DNA from: Carnegiea gigantea | Taxonomy: Eukaryota > Streptophyta > Magnoliopsida > Caryophyllales > Cactaceae | Assembly (NCBI GenBank): GCA_029747015.1 | Contig: JAKOGI010000146.1 | Span: forward strand, 526,001 to 590,000 | DNA: 64,000 nt | Direction: 5' to 3' | In this document: positions 44,255 to 55,639 of the stretch, in pieces | Layout of the letters: the number at the start of each line of letters is the position of its first letter | Numbering within the stretch: the first letter of the stretch is position 1 | Program-made: the position numbers and the translations under genes | Notes under the pieces: generated by a model | Seen by the model: the letters and a program-made list of their open reading frames with translations, nothing else | Database searches by the model: none | What the model was told of the DNA's origin: nothing

Positions 44255-45109
44255 TCAGCTGTTGGACCTTTTGATGTTACGCAGTGGTTTTATGTCTAAC
44301 ATTGCTTGGATTTTACCTAGATTAGCCTCTATCCTGTGGCTGCTGATCATGAATCTAAGGAACTTTCCTAACCGAACTCTGAACACACACTTCTTCAGGT
44401 TGAGTTTCATGCTGAACGTCTGTAGGATATCGAACGTCTTCTGCATGTCCTGTTCGTGCACAGTGTCGAGCATGCACGTAACTATCATGTCATCCGCGTA
44501 CACGTCCATGGTATGCTCGATGAGCGGTTCAAAGAGCTTGCTTACCAACCACTGATAGGTGGCTTCAGCATTCTTCAGCCCAAAGGGCATTACTTTATAG
44601 CAGTGTAGGCCTCTATCAGTCACGAACGCAGTTTTTTCTTGGTCCTCAAGGCACAAGGGTATCTGATGGTACCCTGACAACGCATCCATAAAGCTTAACA
44701 AGGTGTGACTTGCTATGGTATCCTCCAGCTTATGAATCTTTGGTAGTGGATAGCTGCCTTTTGGGTATGCTTTGTTCTGATCGGTGAAGTTTACGCGCAT
44801 CCTCCAAGTCTCGTTGGGTTTCTTGACGAGCATCACATTCGAGATCCACTTAGGATATTAGCACTCTCGAACGAAGACTACCTCCAACAACTTCTACACC
44901 TCTAGGGTTGCTGCCGCAGTCCTCTCAGGGCCCATGTGTCGCTTCTTTTGGATCATTAGCTTGTGTGTGGGATCTACATTCAGCCGGTGCTCCATTACTT
45001 TAGGGTCGATACCGAGCATCTCCTCGGGACCGAAGGCGAAGACATCCCAGTACTTCTGTGGGAGCTTAACCAAGGAGTGTCGGGTAAAGGCCTTCATCTC
45101 CTGGCCCAA
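44255..45109 (-). pseudogene. Tat reverse transcriptase
   Basis: The first piece (45109-44894) has YWDVFAFGPEEMLGIDPKVM and EHRLNVDPTHKLMIQKKRHM. The second (44836-44255, 193 codons) has VKKPNETWRMRVNFTDQNKA, SFMDALSGYHQIPLCLEDQE, KVMPFGLKNAEATYQWLVSK and the catalytic YADD in MDVYADDMIVT. The palm is intact in one frame. About 60 bp with stops separates it from the N-terminal piece. It copies the element's RNA into DNA. Confidence 0.94.
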
Positions 45110-45244
45110 CTTGTGTATTACTAAGGCTTTAGCAGGAGGGGCAAAGGCGGAGGCCCGGTGGGTCCACGCTTAACCGACTGTTCCACCAGTGGTCGGGTGC
45201 TAACAAGGTGGCATTCTTGTGCCGTTCACATTGTCAGCCTCGAA

Positions 45245-45610
45245 CTAAAGCTGAAGTAGGTATGAGGCAATGACAGCCTTTACCCTATGTAGAGTTGGCC
45301 ATCCTACGATGACATTGTAGGCTGTGGGGATGTCAACAACCAAGAAATCCACCTCTAGATTTCTCTCCTTGGCCTTATCCTCAAAGTGAAGTGGGAAGCG
45401 GATCATCCCTATGGGGTTCACCTCCTGCCCCCCAAACCCAAAATGGGATGTATCAGGGGGATGATTTCTCTCCCCGGATACTTGTGTTTCCTCAAACGGT
45501 CCCACATGATGATATCTACTGAGCTTCCGATGTCGACTAAGATTCAACAGACAATAGCATTGGCCACTTCCATCTCGACCACCAGCGGGTCATTTTGTGA
45601 CGAATTAAAG
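45245..45610 (-). pseudogene. Tat aspartic protease
   Basis: The minus strand near 45560-45515 encodes ILVDIGSSVDIIMWDRLRK, the active-site region; the usual D-T/S-G reads D-I-G, which should abolish catalysis. A stop precedes it. The overlapping frame ends with VDFLVVDIPTAYNVIVGWPT and LHRVKAVIASYLLQL, the C-terminal 'F.V.D....YN.ILGRP.L' motif. Confidence 0.85.
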
Positions 45611-45858
45611 TACAGGCCATCTCGTCCATCGAACACCATCATTGGTGCTGCAACATGGCTCCCCTGTTCGGCCGTAACAACCTACTGCGCTTCTCGAAGT
45701 TGACCTTTCCAGGTGGAATGAGTGATGCCCCCCGCATATCCATGCCAATGGTGGCCACTATTTCAGTAGAGCACTCTTCCTCTTGAGGTTCGTGATGCAC
45801 GGGCTCGCGTTTCTTTCAAAGGAACCAACCGCAGTGCTGTCTTCAAGAAACAGTTAAT

Positions 45859-47163
45859 CTATCCCTTATCGGCTAGCTCATGAAGGGCCTTCCTCAACTC
45901 TTGGCATTCGATGATTGTATGCCCGTTTTGCTCGTGAAACTCAAAATACTTCTGTGCATTGTGCGGCTTCAGTGCCGAGGTCATTGGTTGTGGCCTCTTC
46001 AACATTACGTGTTCTTTCACCTCTATGAGTATGCTCCAGGGGTCCATGGTGAGGCGGGGATCTACGACCTTGGGCCTCGACCTCCTATCTCCTCATCCTG
46101 CGTTCTTGTCAATCGGGGCGTTGGCCTTCTTATGGGCATCCGTGTTTTAAGCGCAAATTTCGGTGGCACGGATAAAGTCGGCGGCCTTCCTCAGTGCCTC
46201 CGCTAATGTGGTTTCCTTCTGCTCGGCCAAAGAGAACTTTAATTTTCCACTCTTTAAGCCGTTTAAAAATGAGGTGTACGCCACCTCGTCCTCTAAGTAT
46301 GGAATCAAGAGCGCTTCTTGGTGGAAGTGCTTGACAAAAGCCACCAGGGACTCCTGTGGTCCCTACTTAATCTTGGACAAGTGGATGCTGGTCTGCCTCT
46401 CTTTACGGCTAGCAATGAATTAGCTGACAAATCTATCAGCTAGACCATGAAAGCAAGAGACGCTTCCTGAAGCTAAGCCATTGAACCAGGACTGCCTACC
46501 CCTTTCAGTGTGGCTGGGAAGTATCAGCAGTACGCATCGTCGTTCATAACTTGGACATACATTTGCAGCTTGTATACCCCTAGGTACTCTTGGTCCCATC
46601 ATACTGGTCCACAGTGGGCATCTTCACCTTACCATAGTGCGGAGCATTGATTATCTTTGCGCTAAACGGGGTACCAAAAGGGAGGCCCCTAGTCGGGCGA
46701 CCGTTTTGGACACCTTAATAGGGGTCTCAAGGCAGCTTTCCACCTCCATTATCGACACACTTCTTCCAGAAGGGCTATCCCTTGGGGGGCCGTGCATAGA
46801 CTAACCGTGCTGGTGTGATCCTTGACCACGCACGTCCCCAGAAGGGTAGCTGCGAGTGCACTCCCTAGCCAAGCGATGCCTAGGGGAGTGCCACCTTCCC
46901 GAGACCTCGCCTCAAGGCCTCGAGGTTTGTTCTTACTCCTCGAACCAAGCAGTACGTCGCGAATGGGTGGCGTATGGCATCGAGGCCATGGTTAACTTTG
47001 CCGGTCTCCCCGGGTTTAGGCGACGGCTCTGTTGGACATCCACCCCAATAGACCGGTCGCAGTTTTCGCCCTAGGATTGTCGGTCCCTATCGAAGTGGAC
47101 GACCTCCTATACGTTGTCACTATGACGAGGTGACCTAGCGGGTGCTCACCTATGGGATGATTC
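45859..47163 (-). pseudogene. Tat gag, C-terminal two thirds
   Basis: The core at 46344-46147 has AFVKHFHQEALLIPYLEDEV and TSFLNGLKSGKLKFSLAEQK, the retrotransposon gag fold. 46047-45859 has the zinc-binding motif as KYFEFHEQNGHTIIEC, where the first Cys (Y-C-x-F-H) is replaced by Phe, then LRKALHELADKG. Upstream to 47163 the frame is broken by many stops. The gene is cut at 47163/51639 by an LTR-like insertion. Confidence 0.85.
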
Positions 47164-47216
47164 TGTAAGACCCGCCTTTGCACACCTATGGGATGATTCT
47201 GTAAGACCCGCCTTTG
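47147..47216. repeat. 36-bp tandem duplication at the insertion border
   Basis: CACCTATGGGATGATTCTGT plus AAGACCCGCCTTTG occurs at 47147-47180 and again at 47183-47216. It covers host DNA, target site and LTR start, so it formed after the insertion. Confidence 0.9.
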
Positions 47217-48249
47217 TTATTTTTACATTAAGTTGTCTGTCTTGCTTTTTACGTTATAAAATCATATTTTTAATAACTGTATGAGTTAAATTATTATCGA
47301 TGTGCTTATGGGAGCTAATAATTTTATAAAAAAGGGGTTATTATTTCTATTATTGATTTTAAAGTCAGTTCATGTCATTTATGCCTTTAAATTATATCGA
47401 TAGTTTAATTTGGTCGTTATTCGATTTATTTAGTCATTTCCTGAATGCAAGTAGGTTGTTAACCTTAGAATTAGTTTCGAGGTTTATGAAAATTGAACCT
47501 TGACGTATTTGGGAACGAATAGTCGATAGACAGCCGTACTAGTGATTCGAGTTTAGAGTTCGAGATACGAACTAAACTAGCGGTACTTGTTATTAAACAA
47601 GTTGGAACAAAAAGAAAAAGAGAAGGGAGGGGTATTTTAGTAAAGTCGCATGAGGCTTTTCTTCCTTCCCCTTCACGCGACCCTCCCGAGCTCTCTCTCT
47701 CTCCCCCCGACTGCTTGTTCTTCTTCTCCCTCCTCTCCATCCACCATACACAGCTTAATCTCAAGAATCCCATTGAAATTTTCGCCTCACCCAGCCCGAA
47801 AATCTTCGAATTTTACCTCCCCAACCTCGAACAAGCCATTATCGTGAATTCTGGGCCGAAATTCGAGTGAATTCACCATGTTTTAGGTGGAGTCGGGCAC
47901 TGTTTTGAAGTGTCGCATGCCTAGCCATGCTCGACCATACAACCATGCCTCTAGTTGCTTCAAATCTTCTAGAAATTGGATATAGATTCTCCACACCGAC
48001 TGTCCATATCAAATTCAAGTGAATCAGCAAGGGGTTAGGCGGTTTTGGGGGTTGATTCGTGTGGTCTGGGACACAACTGCAGCAAAGGGTTGAGGAATTA
48101 AAGTTTACAAGCACCTAAAGTCGAGCCAAAGCCCTTCGAATGAATCCCTAGCTTGGAGTCCAGGTGGGTGTTTCTCACCTCCTAAGTATTAGTAGTTTCA
48201 AAATTGTTTTAAGTTTTAAGTTGTGAAGCATGTTAAGTTTAGCTAGTTT

Positions 48250-48990
48250 ATGCCCGATAGTGACTTCGAAATCGATATATGTTAGTTTAGTTGATTGTTA
48301 CTCGAAAGTGGCTTAGAATCGATTCAAGTGAATTTAGTTAATACATGTCTGAAAGTTCAGTTCGAAATGAATATGCATGTTTAGATTCTATTCGGACCTA
48401 TTTAGCTAATTCATGCCTGAAAATCTAGTTCGAAGTGAATTATGCATGTTTAGTTTCTATTCGAATCTATCAGTTAGTTCAGGCCTAAAAGTTTAGTTCG
48501 AAGTGAATTATGCATGTTCAGAATCAATTCGAATATGTTAAGTTAATTCATGCCTGAAAAGTAGTTTCGAATTATCATCTTAGCATTCGAATCGAAATAG
48601 GGTAAGTTTAGCTAATTCATGTTTGTTTATTAACTTCGAAATGAATAATAATTGCTTAGAATCGACGTATGCATTTTTAGTCGTTTCATAATCGTATATT
48701 AACTTCGAGCTGAATCGTAAGTGTCCAGAATCAATGTATATATGCTTAGTTATTTCATAATCGTTTGTTAACTTCGATATAATAAACAAATATCTTGAAC
48801 GCATTATGTTTAAAGGGCCTAAATAGATTCGAACAATGACTTCGATGCAATAAACGAATGTTTGGAATCGTTTTATGTTTAAATGATCAATTTAGGCTTA
48901 AATAGTGACTATGAAGTGATTTGAATCGTGGATGTAAACGCTTGAATCGTATTATGTCTAAATGACCAAATTAGCCTAAATAGTGGATTG
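48250..48990. repeat. Diverged ~60-70 bp tandem repeats inside the LTR-like element
   Basis: TTAGCTAATTCATGCCTGAA, AGTTCGAAGTGAATTATGCA and ATCGATTCAAGTGAATTTAG variants recur about a dozen times. No coding function is seen. Confidence 0.7.
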
Positions 48991-50239
48991 TTTTATGTTT
49001 AAATAGGAACTTGACTCATGTTAAGCTTGAATGGCATAAATAGGCTTGCTTAGTAACCATGGTGTGATAGACGAACGCCGTCAATCGTAACATGCTTAAA
49101 TGACCTAATAGGCTTAATTGTAACTTCGAATCGATATTTGATTGGTTGATTAAAATGTGCTTACGAAGTAGCTTTTGAAACAATTCTTGAATAACGAAAC
49201 GAGCTTGTTTGCCCTCATTTGCAATACATCGATGTAATCGTCTTTCACGTTTAGCTAGTTCGATTTGGTTTGCCAGATGTTCTTTTCAAGTTAATGGCAT
49301 ATGATTATATCTAACTATGTGTATATATGTGAATGTTTCGTGATAACCGTTGGTTGTAGCACGCTGCTAAGTTTCGTTGCTCATTCGGTGAGTTTTATAT
49401 CGCTTATCGCATATCAGTATATCATAATGACTGGAATATTAGATTCTGAAACTAAAACTGAGATGGTAATTGGATGGTTTGAGGAAGAACTATGAGTGGT
49501 TCGAGGTTCTTGTGGTACGGTGCTTGTGAGGAGGGAGTCTGGGTTGTGAATTAATCGCAATCATGTGGATTGCGAGGCCATATGTGACTCATTGTGTTGA
49601 ATTGATTATGAAGTGCTTGAATGTGATACATGTGCACCCCCTTGCCTTCGATGTTCTCAAATTGCATTATGTGCATAATGGTGAGTTTTTCAAAGAATGA
49701 TTTCATGTTTTAAAATGATAGTAGCCATAATTATTAGTGTATGATGGCCTACTTTAACTAAATAAATACAGTTTTGAGAGTGAACTCGCTCGAACGGGGG
49801 AATCCCTAAAGAGTTTTATAAATGCGTGAGTTGTATGAAAAGTATTTCGCTGTGAGAGGCGGTAAAATTATTAGCCGTTATGGCCGATACGCTTTAAATT
49901 GGCTAAGATAATATGCTTCGGATAATATGATATGTTATGAATGATGTTAGCCTAGGGGATAAGTCCTGGTACTAGGAGACCCTAGAAAACCCTGACGAGG
50001 GTAATGTAATGGTCCGATATGTTATATGTAGCCATCCCGGGAGTAAGAGTTTAAGTGTAAGCATTAGGTCTCACTGTGGGGTTGAGAATAGATCTCACCC
50101 AATCAGCACCCTGTAATGATCTTATGCCAGATGTATTTTCCTAACAAGCAAAGAAAAGTAATTGGCATTTTGCCATTTTATATGTTTCGAAAGGAAAGAA
50201 GGTTTTTACGGGCCCCAAGAGGCCATATTAAATGAGATG

Positions 50240-50760
50240 TGAAAAGCTTATAAGGGTGGATGCATGATCAATACGAAATGAAATGTCTTTTGAAAGAACA
50301 AGAGCCTCAAGAGGCTAAGCAAAGTGCTTTCAAGAAAAGAAGAAAAGTTTTCTGTGCATGTTATGTGCTTTTCTTATGAATGAAATATGAATGAGATTTC
50401 AAGTAAGGTTAAGTGAAGTATTTTCACGAAAAGAAAGAAAGATGCTTGTGCATATCATATGAATGAAATCTAAGTAAAGCATGCTAATGAAAGTAAAGCG
50501 TTATATGAACATTCCAAGTATAACTTATGAATGAGATGCTAAGTAAGATACGATTATGAAAAAGAAAGCCTTATGAGCATGTTTCACGCATACCCTATGA
50601 ATGAGACTTGAAATGTGTGTGTGCCTTATGCATATCATATGAATGAAATGCCAAGACAAGAATGATTATGAAATAAAAAGATAACTTTATGTGCACATCA
50701 TATGAATGAGGTTTCATGCATAGTTTAAAATAGAATGCTAAGAAGTTATATGTATGAAAA
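50240..50760. repeat. Diverged minisatellite inside the LTR-like element
   Basis: Repeated CATATGAATGAAATG, TATGAATGAGAT, AAGTAAGAT and GAAAAGAAAG words with an irregular 70-95 bp spacing. Confidence 0.6.
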
Positions 50761-51638
50761 GAAAGATCCCTATGCTTAGGCTATAAAAGAAAGTTTCTAT
50801 GCTTAGCCCTCGATGCTTGTTTATGTGCTAAGTGCTTGTTAGTTAACAAATTCAGATGCCTAAACATGAGTTTCAACAGCTAAAATGAAGTTTATGGTTA
50901 GTAGTATTTTATAAGAACTCCGAGCATGCCTAATATGATAGTAAAGTATGAATACATGATATGTGACTATTAAAGATACTATTGTCTACAATGGTTTTGG
51001 TTTTAAGGGGGTTGGGGGACACTCACTGAGCATGTGGTTGCTTATCCCACTACTCTTTCCCCTTTTCCCCAGGTTTTCTTTATAACAGGAAAAAGTTGAA
51101 TCAGCTATGTCAAGATGGAATCTGTTCATGCTTGCAAGGTGTCGTTTGTACTCATTTGAGGGGATCTTACGTGTTTAATGAAGTCACGTTATGTATTCTC
51201 AGTTTGAAATGTTTGCAAACAGGTATTCTAAATTCATGTAATGCATATTGTTTATGAGTCCCTTTGTACGGCCTTATGAGCCAACCATCTAGTCAGTTAG
51301 ATGTCTTTTGGTTAAAGTTAGTTATGTTTTGGGATGTAAACCCCAATACTCTGGTTGTGTGAACCGTTGAGTTGTATCTTCCATTTCTTCTTTATTCATG
51401 AATTAATCTAGTTGGTGTACTCCGAGCGAGTGGCTCGTTGAGTTATGAACTCCGGCGTGTGGCCGTTGAGCTTCTTTTAAATGTTTTACGCTTCCATTAA
51501 ATTGCAGGGATTTATTGTAAAGCTTATAGCTTAGAAACGGTCAGTTTTTAGGGGAAACTCTGTCCGTTTCGTCCCAGAATTTAGGTAGAAATTTAAAAAA
51601 ACGTAATGCTTTTGGCCCTAAGGGCTAGGGGTGTTACA

Positions 51639-51942
51639 GACTCACAGCTGATAGTAGGCATACAATCAAAGGCAGGGAAGGGCCTCATCGAATTTGCGGC
51701 CTCCATGGCCTTCCTCGCCTGCTCGGACACTTGCTGCATAATGGGGCCGGTCATGGTGGACATAAGATTCTGGACCGCGTCCACCGTAATGTAAGCCTCC
51801 CATTCGGGCGGGCATTGGCCAATAGAGCGAGGATGTGCCCAGAAGCTCTACGAGGCATCTTGTACCTCGGGGGGTACCGGGCTTCTGTTGCGGGTGCTTT
51901 GTCTCTTCGTGTCCGTGCTTGTGTAGCTTCGATGACTACCAT
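51639..51942 (-). pseudogene. Tat gag, N-terminal part
   Basis: 51942 gives MVVIEATQARTRRDKAPATE and RYPPRYKMPRRASGHILALL, a basic N-terminus. After a frame change near 51790 it gives MDAVQNLMSTMTGPIMQQVS and EQARKAMEAANSMRPFPAFD. It begins just inside the primer site and stops at the insertion point, then continues at 47163. Confidence 0.75.
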
Positions 51943-51954
51943 CGTTCACCGTTC

Positions 51955-51978
51955 TCTCCCCACAGACGATGGCAAATC
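51955..51978 (-). promoter_or_regulatory. Tat primer-binding site
   Basis: The minus strand reads GATTTGCCATCGTCTGTGGG just after the 5' LTR. Tat-clade elements commonly have TTGGCGCCGTCTGTGGG here; the three differences are compatible with decay. Confidence 0.7.
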
Positions 51979-52442
51979 CGTTTTGGGAATTTCTTAGATT
52001 ATTGAGGATGGCGTAGGATGAGAACAGGCTTATGTGATGGCACGTACGAAACGTCTATTGGTCTTCTCCTCGAAAGCTGAACCTGCAAAAAGTGCACCCC
52101 CGGGTTGGGATCCAGGAAAGGCCTCTCTGACGGTTAAGTCAATGGAGGGTCCCAGCAAAAGACAAAGCAGTAAAGAGATAAAGTTTATGAGGAATGAGGG
52201 AATGTCCCAGAAAGCGAACCCTTTTTCCGACGCAGGTAGGGGGTATTTATAGCTCCTGTAGCGAGGGGGTAAAATAGTAATTTCAAGATGGAGGTTAACC
52301 AAATAGTTTGCTAGATTATTTGCTCTATTGGGCTCCTAGCTAGGGCCCCAAGGATCTTATCCAGATCTGTTACATCCAGTTGGGTCTTGGCCATGATTGC
52401 GTATGTGGGGTGCCCACTCGGGAAATCATATTTTCCGAATCA
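51979..52442 (-). repeat. Tat 5' LTR (464 bp)
   Basis: The minus strand starts TGATTCGG at 52442. It is homologous to 23578-24058 throughout, including GGGGGTAAAATAGTAATTTC. The AAAAG target duplication follows at 52443. Confidence 0.93.
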
Positions 52443-52447
52443 AAAAG

Positions 52448-54440
52448 GATCTCAAGTTTTAAGTAGCATGGCTTTTGATTTGTTTGGTTTACGCAATGTG
52501 TAACCAATATTGCAAATTTATAAATTTGGTCTCTTGTGAAAGATGGTGAATGTAAATAAGGATTTGATCCATTCGTAAACTTGAAAATTTTGAGGGGATT
52601 GACTTGGATTTCTACAAAGCTTGGGGCTTGATTTGGCTAGGTAAGGTGCAATCGACTTAAGAATATGCTCTTATTGAGAAATAAGGCACCAACTTGGACA
52701 TGAAAATTTTGATTTTAATTATCTGATTATTTTATATAGAGTTTCTTATGTAACTTTAGTAAGATCCGAATAACACTATTCTAGTCGATATTCGTTTTAA
52801 GTATATTTTATTTTTTCCTTTACAAAATTTATCGTGGCATGTCCTAACTTCCCGCATTGCCCTACCTCGTGGCCTTAATGCAAATTCCTTTTTCTTTGTA
52901 TTGTTTTCTCAAAGCTTGACAAAGCTTTTAAAACACTTTTAAATGAGTTGAATTTGATTGTATAATGGATACCCCAAGACGTTGTATGGGCACCCAAAGA
53001 TGTTGAGCACCTTGTTGTCTTCTCCACTAGTACTTTCATTTTTTGTTCTTTTTTTTTTTTTGGTTTTTGGTTTTAGCTTGCTGTGAGGATTTAGTTCATT
53101 GTGAATTTTATTTATCCATGCTTTTGTCATAGCCTAGAGTCCGATAGAATATAACCTCCATAGTTCCATCCCCTATTTCTTCTTCCTTTTTTAATTTCAA
53201 CAAAACCTCGAATCCAACAAGATCATTTGGTTGATGGGTCTAGCAGGACGTAGGATTTGAGGAAATCCTTTGTCTGCATGGGTCTGATAGGACCTGGACC
53301 CCAAAGTACCAGTTTTTGCGACGAGTTTCTAAGAATCTAAGATCCTGAAGGATCCAAAGTTTAAATCCCATAAAGTCTTGAAAGACTCGGGATTACCAAA
53401 AATCCAACTTTTGGTGGATCTGGCAGGATGCGATTTCTGTCGAGAGTCAGGCGAGCGCGTGACTAAAACTTGGTACTCTATTTTGTTGTCCCACTGACTC
53501 GGTTTTTATCTTGTGGCAGCATAGTGGGTCAACCCTTCCATGGTAAGCCATGTTCAAGGGTAAACTTAGAGATAGAGACATTAAAGGGGATGAGATAACT
53601 TCAATTTGTTGTTGAATTACCTTGAAGTTCCTGGTTTCGATGCATAGAACCACTTGGCCCCACTTCTTCTTCTTCTTCCTCCTCTTCATCATCATCATCT
53701 TCTTTTTCTTCTTTTGCTGCTGTAAAAATCTATTTTCTGAGTGCTCTTCTCTCTTTTCTTCTAGTCTCTATTTTTCCTTCAATGTCGTACTTTATTTTTG
53801 ACAGTTCTCAGGGTTTTCTACCCAGTTTGTTCCACCACTCCCCTTTTTTTGGTTTTTTACCTTTCCCTATTTTATAACGAACGGATAGCAATCAGTAGAT
53901 TGGCTTTGACGTCAATAAACATAGAGGAGTGGGGGCAGTGTTACTTACAATCTAGAAAAGCAACCTCCCACCTGTCCTTTGTGTGTGTGTGTGTGTTTTT
54001 TTAAAAGTTTAATTTCTCCCTTTGGTTCAGTTTTGTCCTCTTTAAAATTTGGTTTTCATGACAAATCAAATAAAATGTGCAGCCCAAATGTCAATAACCA
54101 ATAATAACAACTGGGCTAACTACACTTAACCCAACATGACCCATTTGATTTATCCAATAAATTTTCTTTTTTCCTTGACCACAATCTAAGGGAGAATATA
54201 TTGGGATGTTGGAGGCTGGTTCTAGTCCATCTGGTTATGCCATATCCTCATACATATTTAATTTTGAAACTCTCACGTTTTTTTTAAAAAAAGGCGGAAT
54301 ATTTGAAAAATTCAATCTTGAAAAATTCACGTCCAATAATTGCCCCTAAACATTGTGTGTGTGAATTTTCTTGAATAAGAAAAAGGTTCGACTTCACAAT
54401 GTACAACCTTTTTTTGTTGCCCCTTCTTTTGTAATAGATA
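52448..54440. other. Flanking DNA right of the Tat element, no gene seen
   Basis: Continuation of the sequence interrupted at 23572. It includes a T-run (53050-53062), a TCTTCTTCTTC-rich tract (53665-53720) and a (GT)n microsatellite. Frames such as 53447-53698 and 53798-54004 have biased composition and no motif. Confidence 0.5.
53981..53995. repeat. (GT)n microsatellite
   Basis: A run of about 7-8 GT units followed by a T-tract. Confidence 0.9.
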
Positions 54441-55400
54441 ATTTAGATCCCTAAAAATGACATCCTATTTTTAATTGCCCAATGATGAAAATCATAAGCC
54501 CAATGTATGTATTTAGAGTTCCAGCAGAACAATCCTTGAATTCGAGTCCAAAAGGCTAATAGAACCCAAAAAAACCCAAATAAACTTAAATTAGCAGTAC
54601 TTAGTGTCCAGATGAGATCCACTGTAGGGATCATAAAATTATTGAGTTTAATATAGATATTTTTCATTGAATAAATTTTTTAATGACATATTATGTGCAA
54701 AAGTCCAATAAGCAACCAAAAAAAAGTTAAATATTTGGGCTGGTTGCAGAAAATGACAACTATTCACTATTTTGCTTATTTCTTATTCCACAGATATCAG
54801 AAAATTATAAAGGTTGTTTTATTAAAAATCAGACTCAATAAGCTTTTAGGGAAAAGAAAGTATCACTCAAAACAGAGGTCGGACATGAAAGTTCCGGCAT
54901 AAAAGGACTGAGGGACTAGGATTATGTCTTATTTCTCTAAACCAATTTAGGCAATCCCCTCAATCGCTGTAAAAAGGGGGCTAATCCTAGGGCTTATAGG
55001 CATCAGCCAATTGCATCAAATTTTTTTTATCAAATTTCCATCAGTCAATTAGCATCAATTAGAGGATTAAATCAAATTGGCATCAAAACACATCAAAATA
55101 CTGGAGAGAGGAGAGCATCAAAACTTCTCTTTCATGATTTTTTGATTCTAAATTACCAAAGATATAATCCTTAGGTAGTGCCCCACTTGTTGTAACTATT
55201 ATCCTATTTTTTAGGTTTTTGTTGGCTAAAGTTTATGACTTTTGTATGATTTAATATGATTATAATTTGTTGCATATGTTAACATAATTAAGTCTTGGTT
55301 TCCCGTGTTAATTAGTAGAGGCTATCCGTGATAATGGGCAATGATGAGATGCATCCCATCGCATCACCGTACCATTACCCCTGAATCTAGAGCCTTGGTT
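54441..55400 (+). repeat. LTR of a gag-bearing Ty3/gypsy family (plus orientation)
   Basis: Starts TTAGATCCCTAAAAATGACA (decayed TGTAGACACC) and ends near CATCACCGTACCATTACCCC. The reverse complement is present at about 58010-59245, and the 3' part is also found in direct orientation at 57205-57380. A leader sequence and gag follow. Confidence 0.75.
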
Positions 55401-55639
55401 TAAGACCAAGTAGTCAGGATGGTCCCACTACCATGGATTGCTCGAGGCCATTGTAAAACACTTCAACATCAATTTGCCCTTTAGGTGTCCTTTTGGTTGC
55501 CCTATCGGTATGATTTGCTTCAAAGGGTAATACAATTTGTAAGTTTTTCTAAAACTCATTGGTAACTCTATTAGTTAAAGTTGGATACTTATTTTCTGTT
55601 ATTTCGTCTACTTCCTGTTTCTGCATTATTGGAATTGGA

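Larger units (their letters stand above)
47164..51638 (+). mobile_element. Long LTR-like insertion (probable solo LTR), about 4.5 kb
   Basis: Begins TGTAAGACCCGCC and ends GGGGTGTTACA, with TG...CA ends and inverted TGTAA/TTACA, as in LTRs of several Ty3/gypsy (Tekay/Del-like) families. The flanking 5-mers GATTC (47159-47163) and GACTC (51639-51643) differ at one base, consistent with an aged target duplication. It has no gag or pol frame. Inside are a pyrimidine-rich leader-like stretch (47650-47850) and two zones of tandem repeats. It is either a solo LTR or a non-autonomous element, and it splits the Tat gag. Confidence 0.65.
23578..52442 (-). mobile_element. Tat-lineage Ty3/gypsy retrotransposon with two internal insertions, 28.9 kb
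   Basis: LTR copies lie at 23578-24058 (3') and 51979-52442 (5'), in the same orientation. Both begin TGAT(C/T)C on the minus strand, and the 5-bp target duplication AAAAG is perfect (23573-23577 and 52443-52447). In minus-strand order: 5' LTR, primer site, gag, protease, RT, RNase H, integrase, hairpin array, antisense gene block, polypurine tract, 3' LTR. The style of the RT (VKKPNETWRMRVNFTDQNKA) and of the gag knuckle place it in the Tat clade. Two later insertions account for 15.7 kb: Athila at 29078-40290 and an LTR-like element at 47164-51638. Removing them leaves about 13.2 kb, a normal Tat size. Confidence 0.93.
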
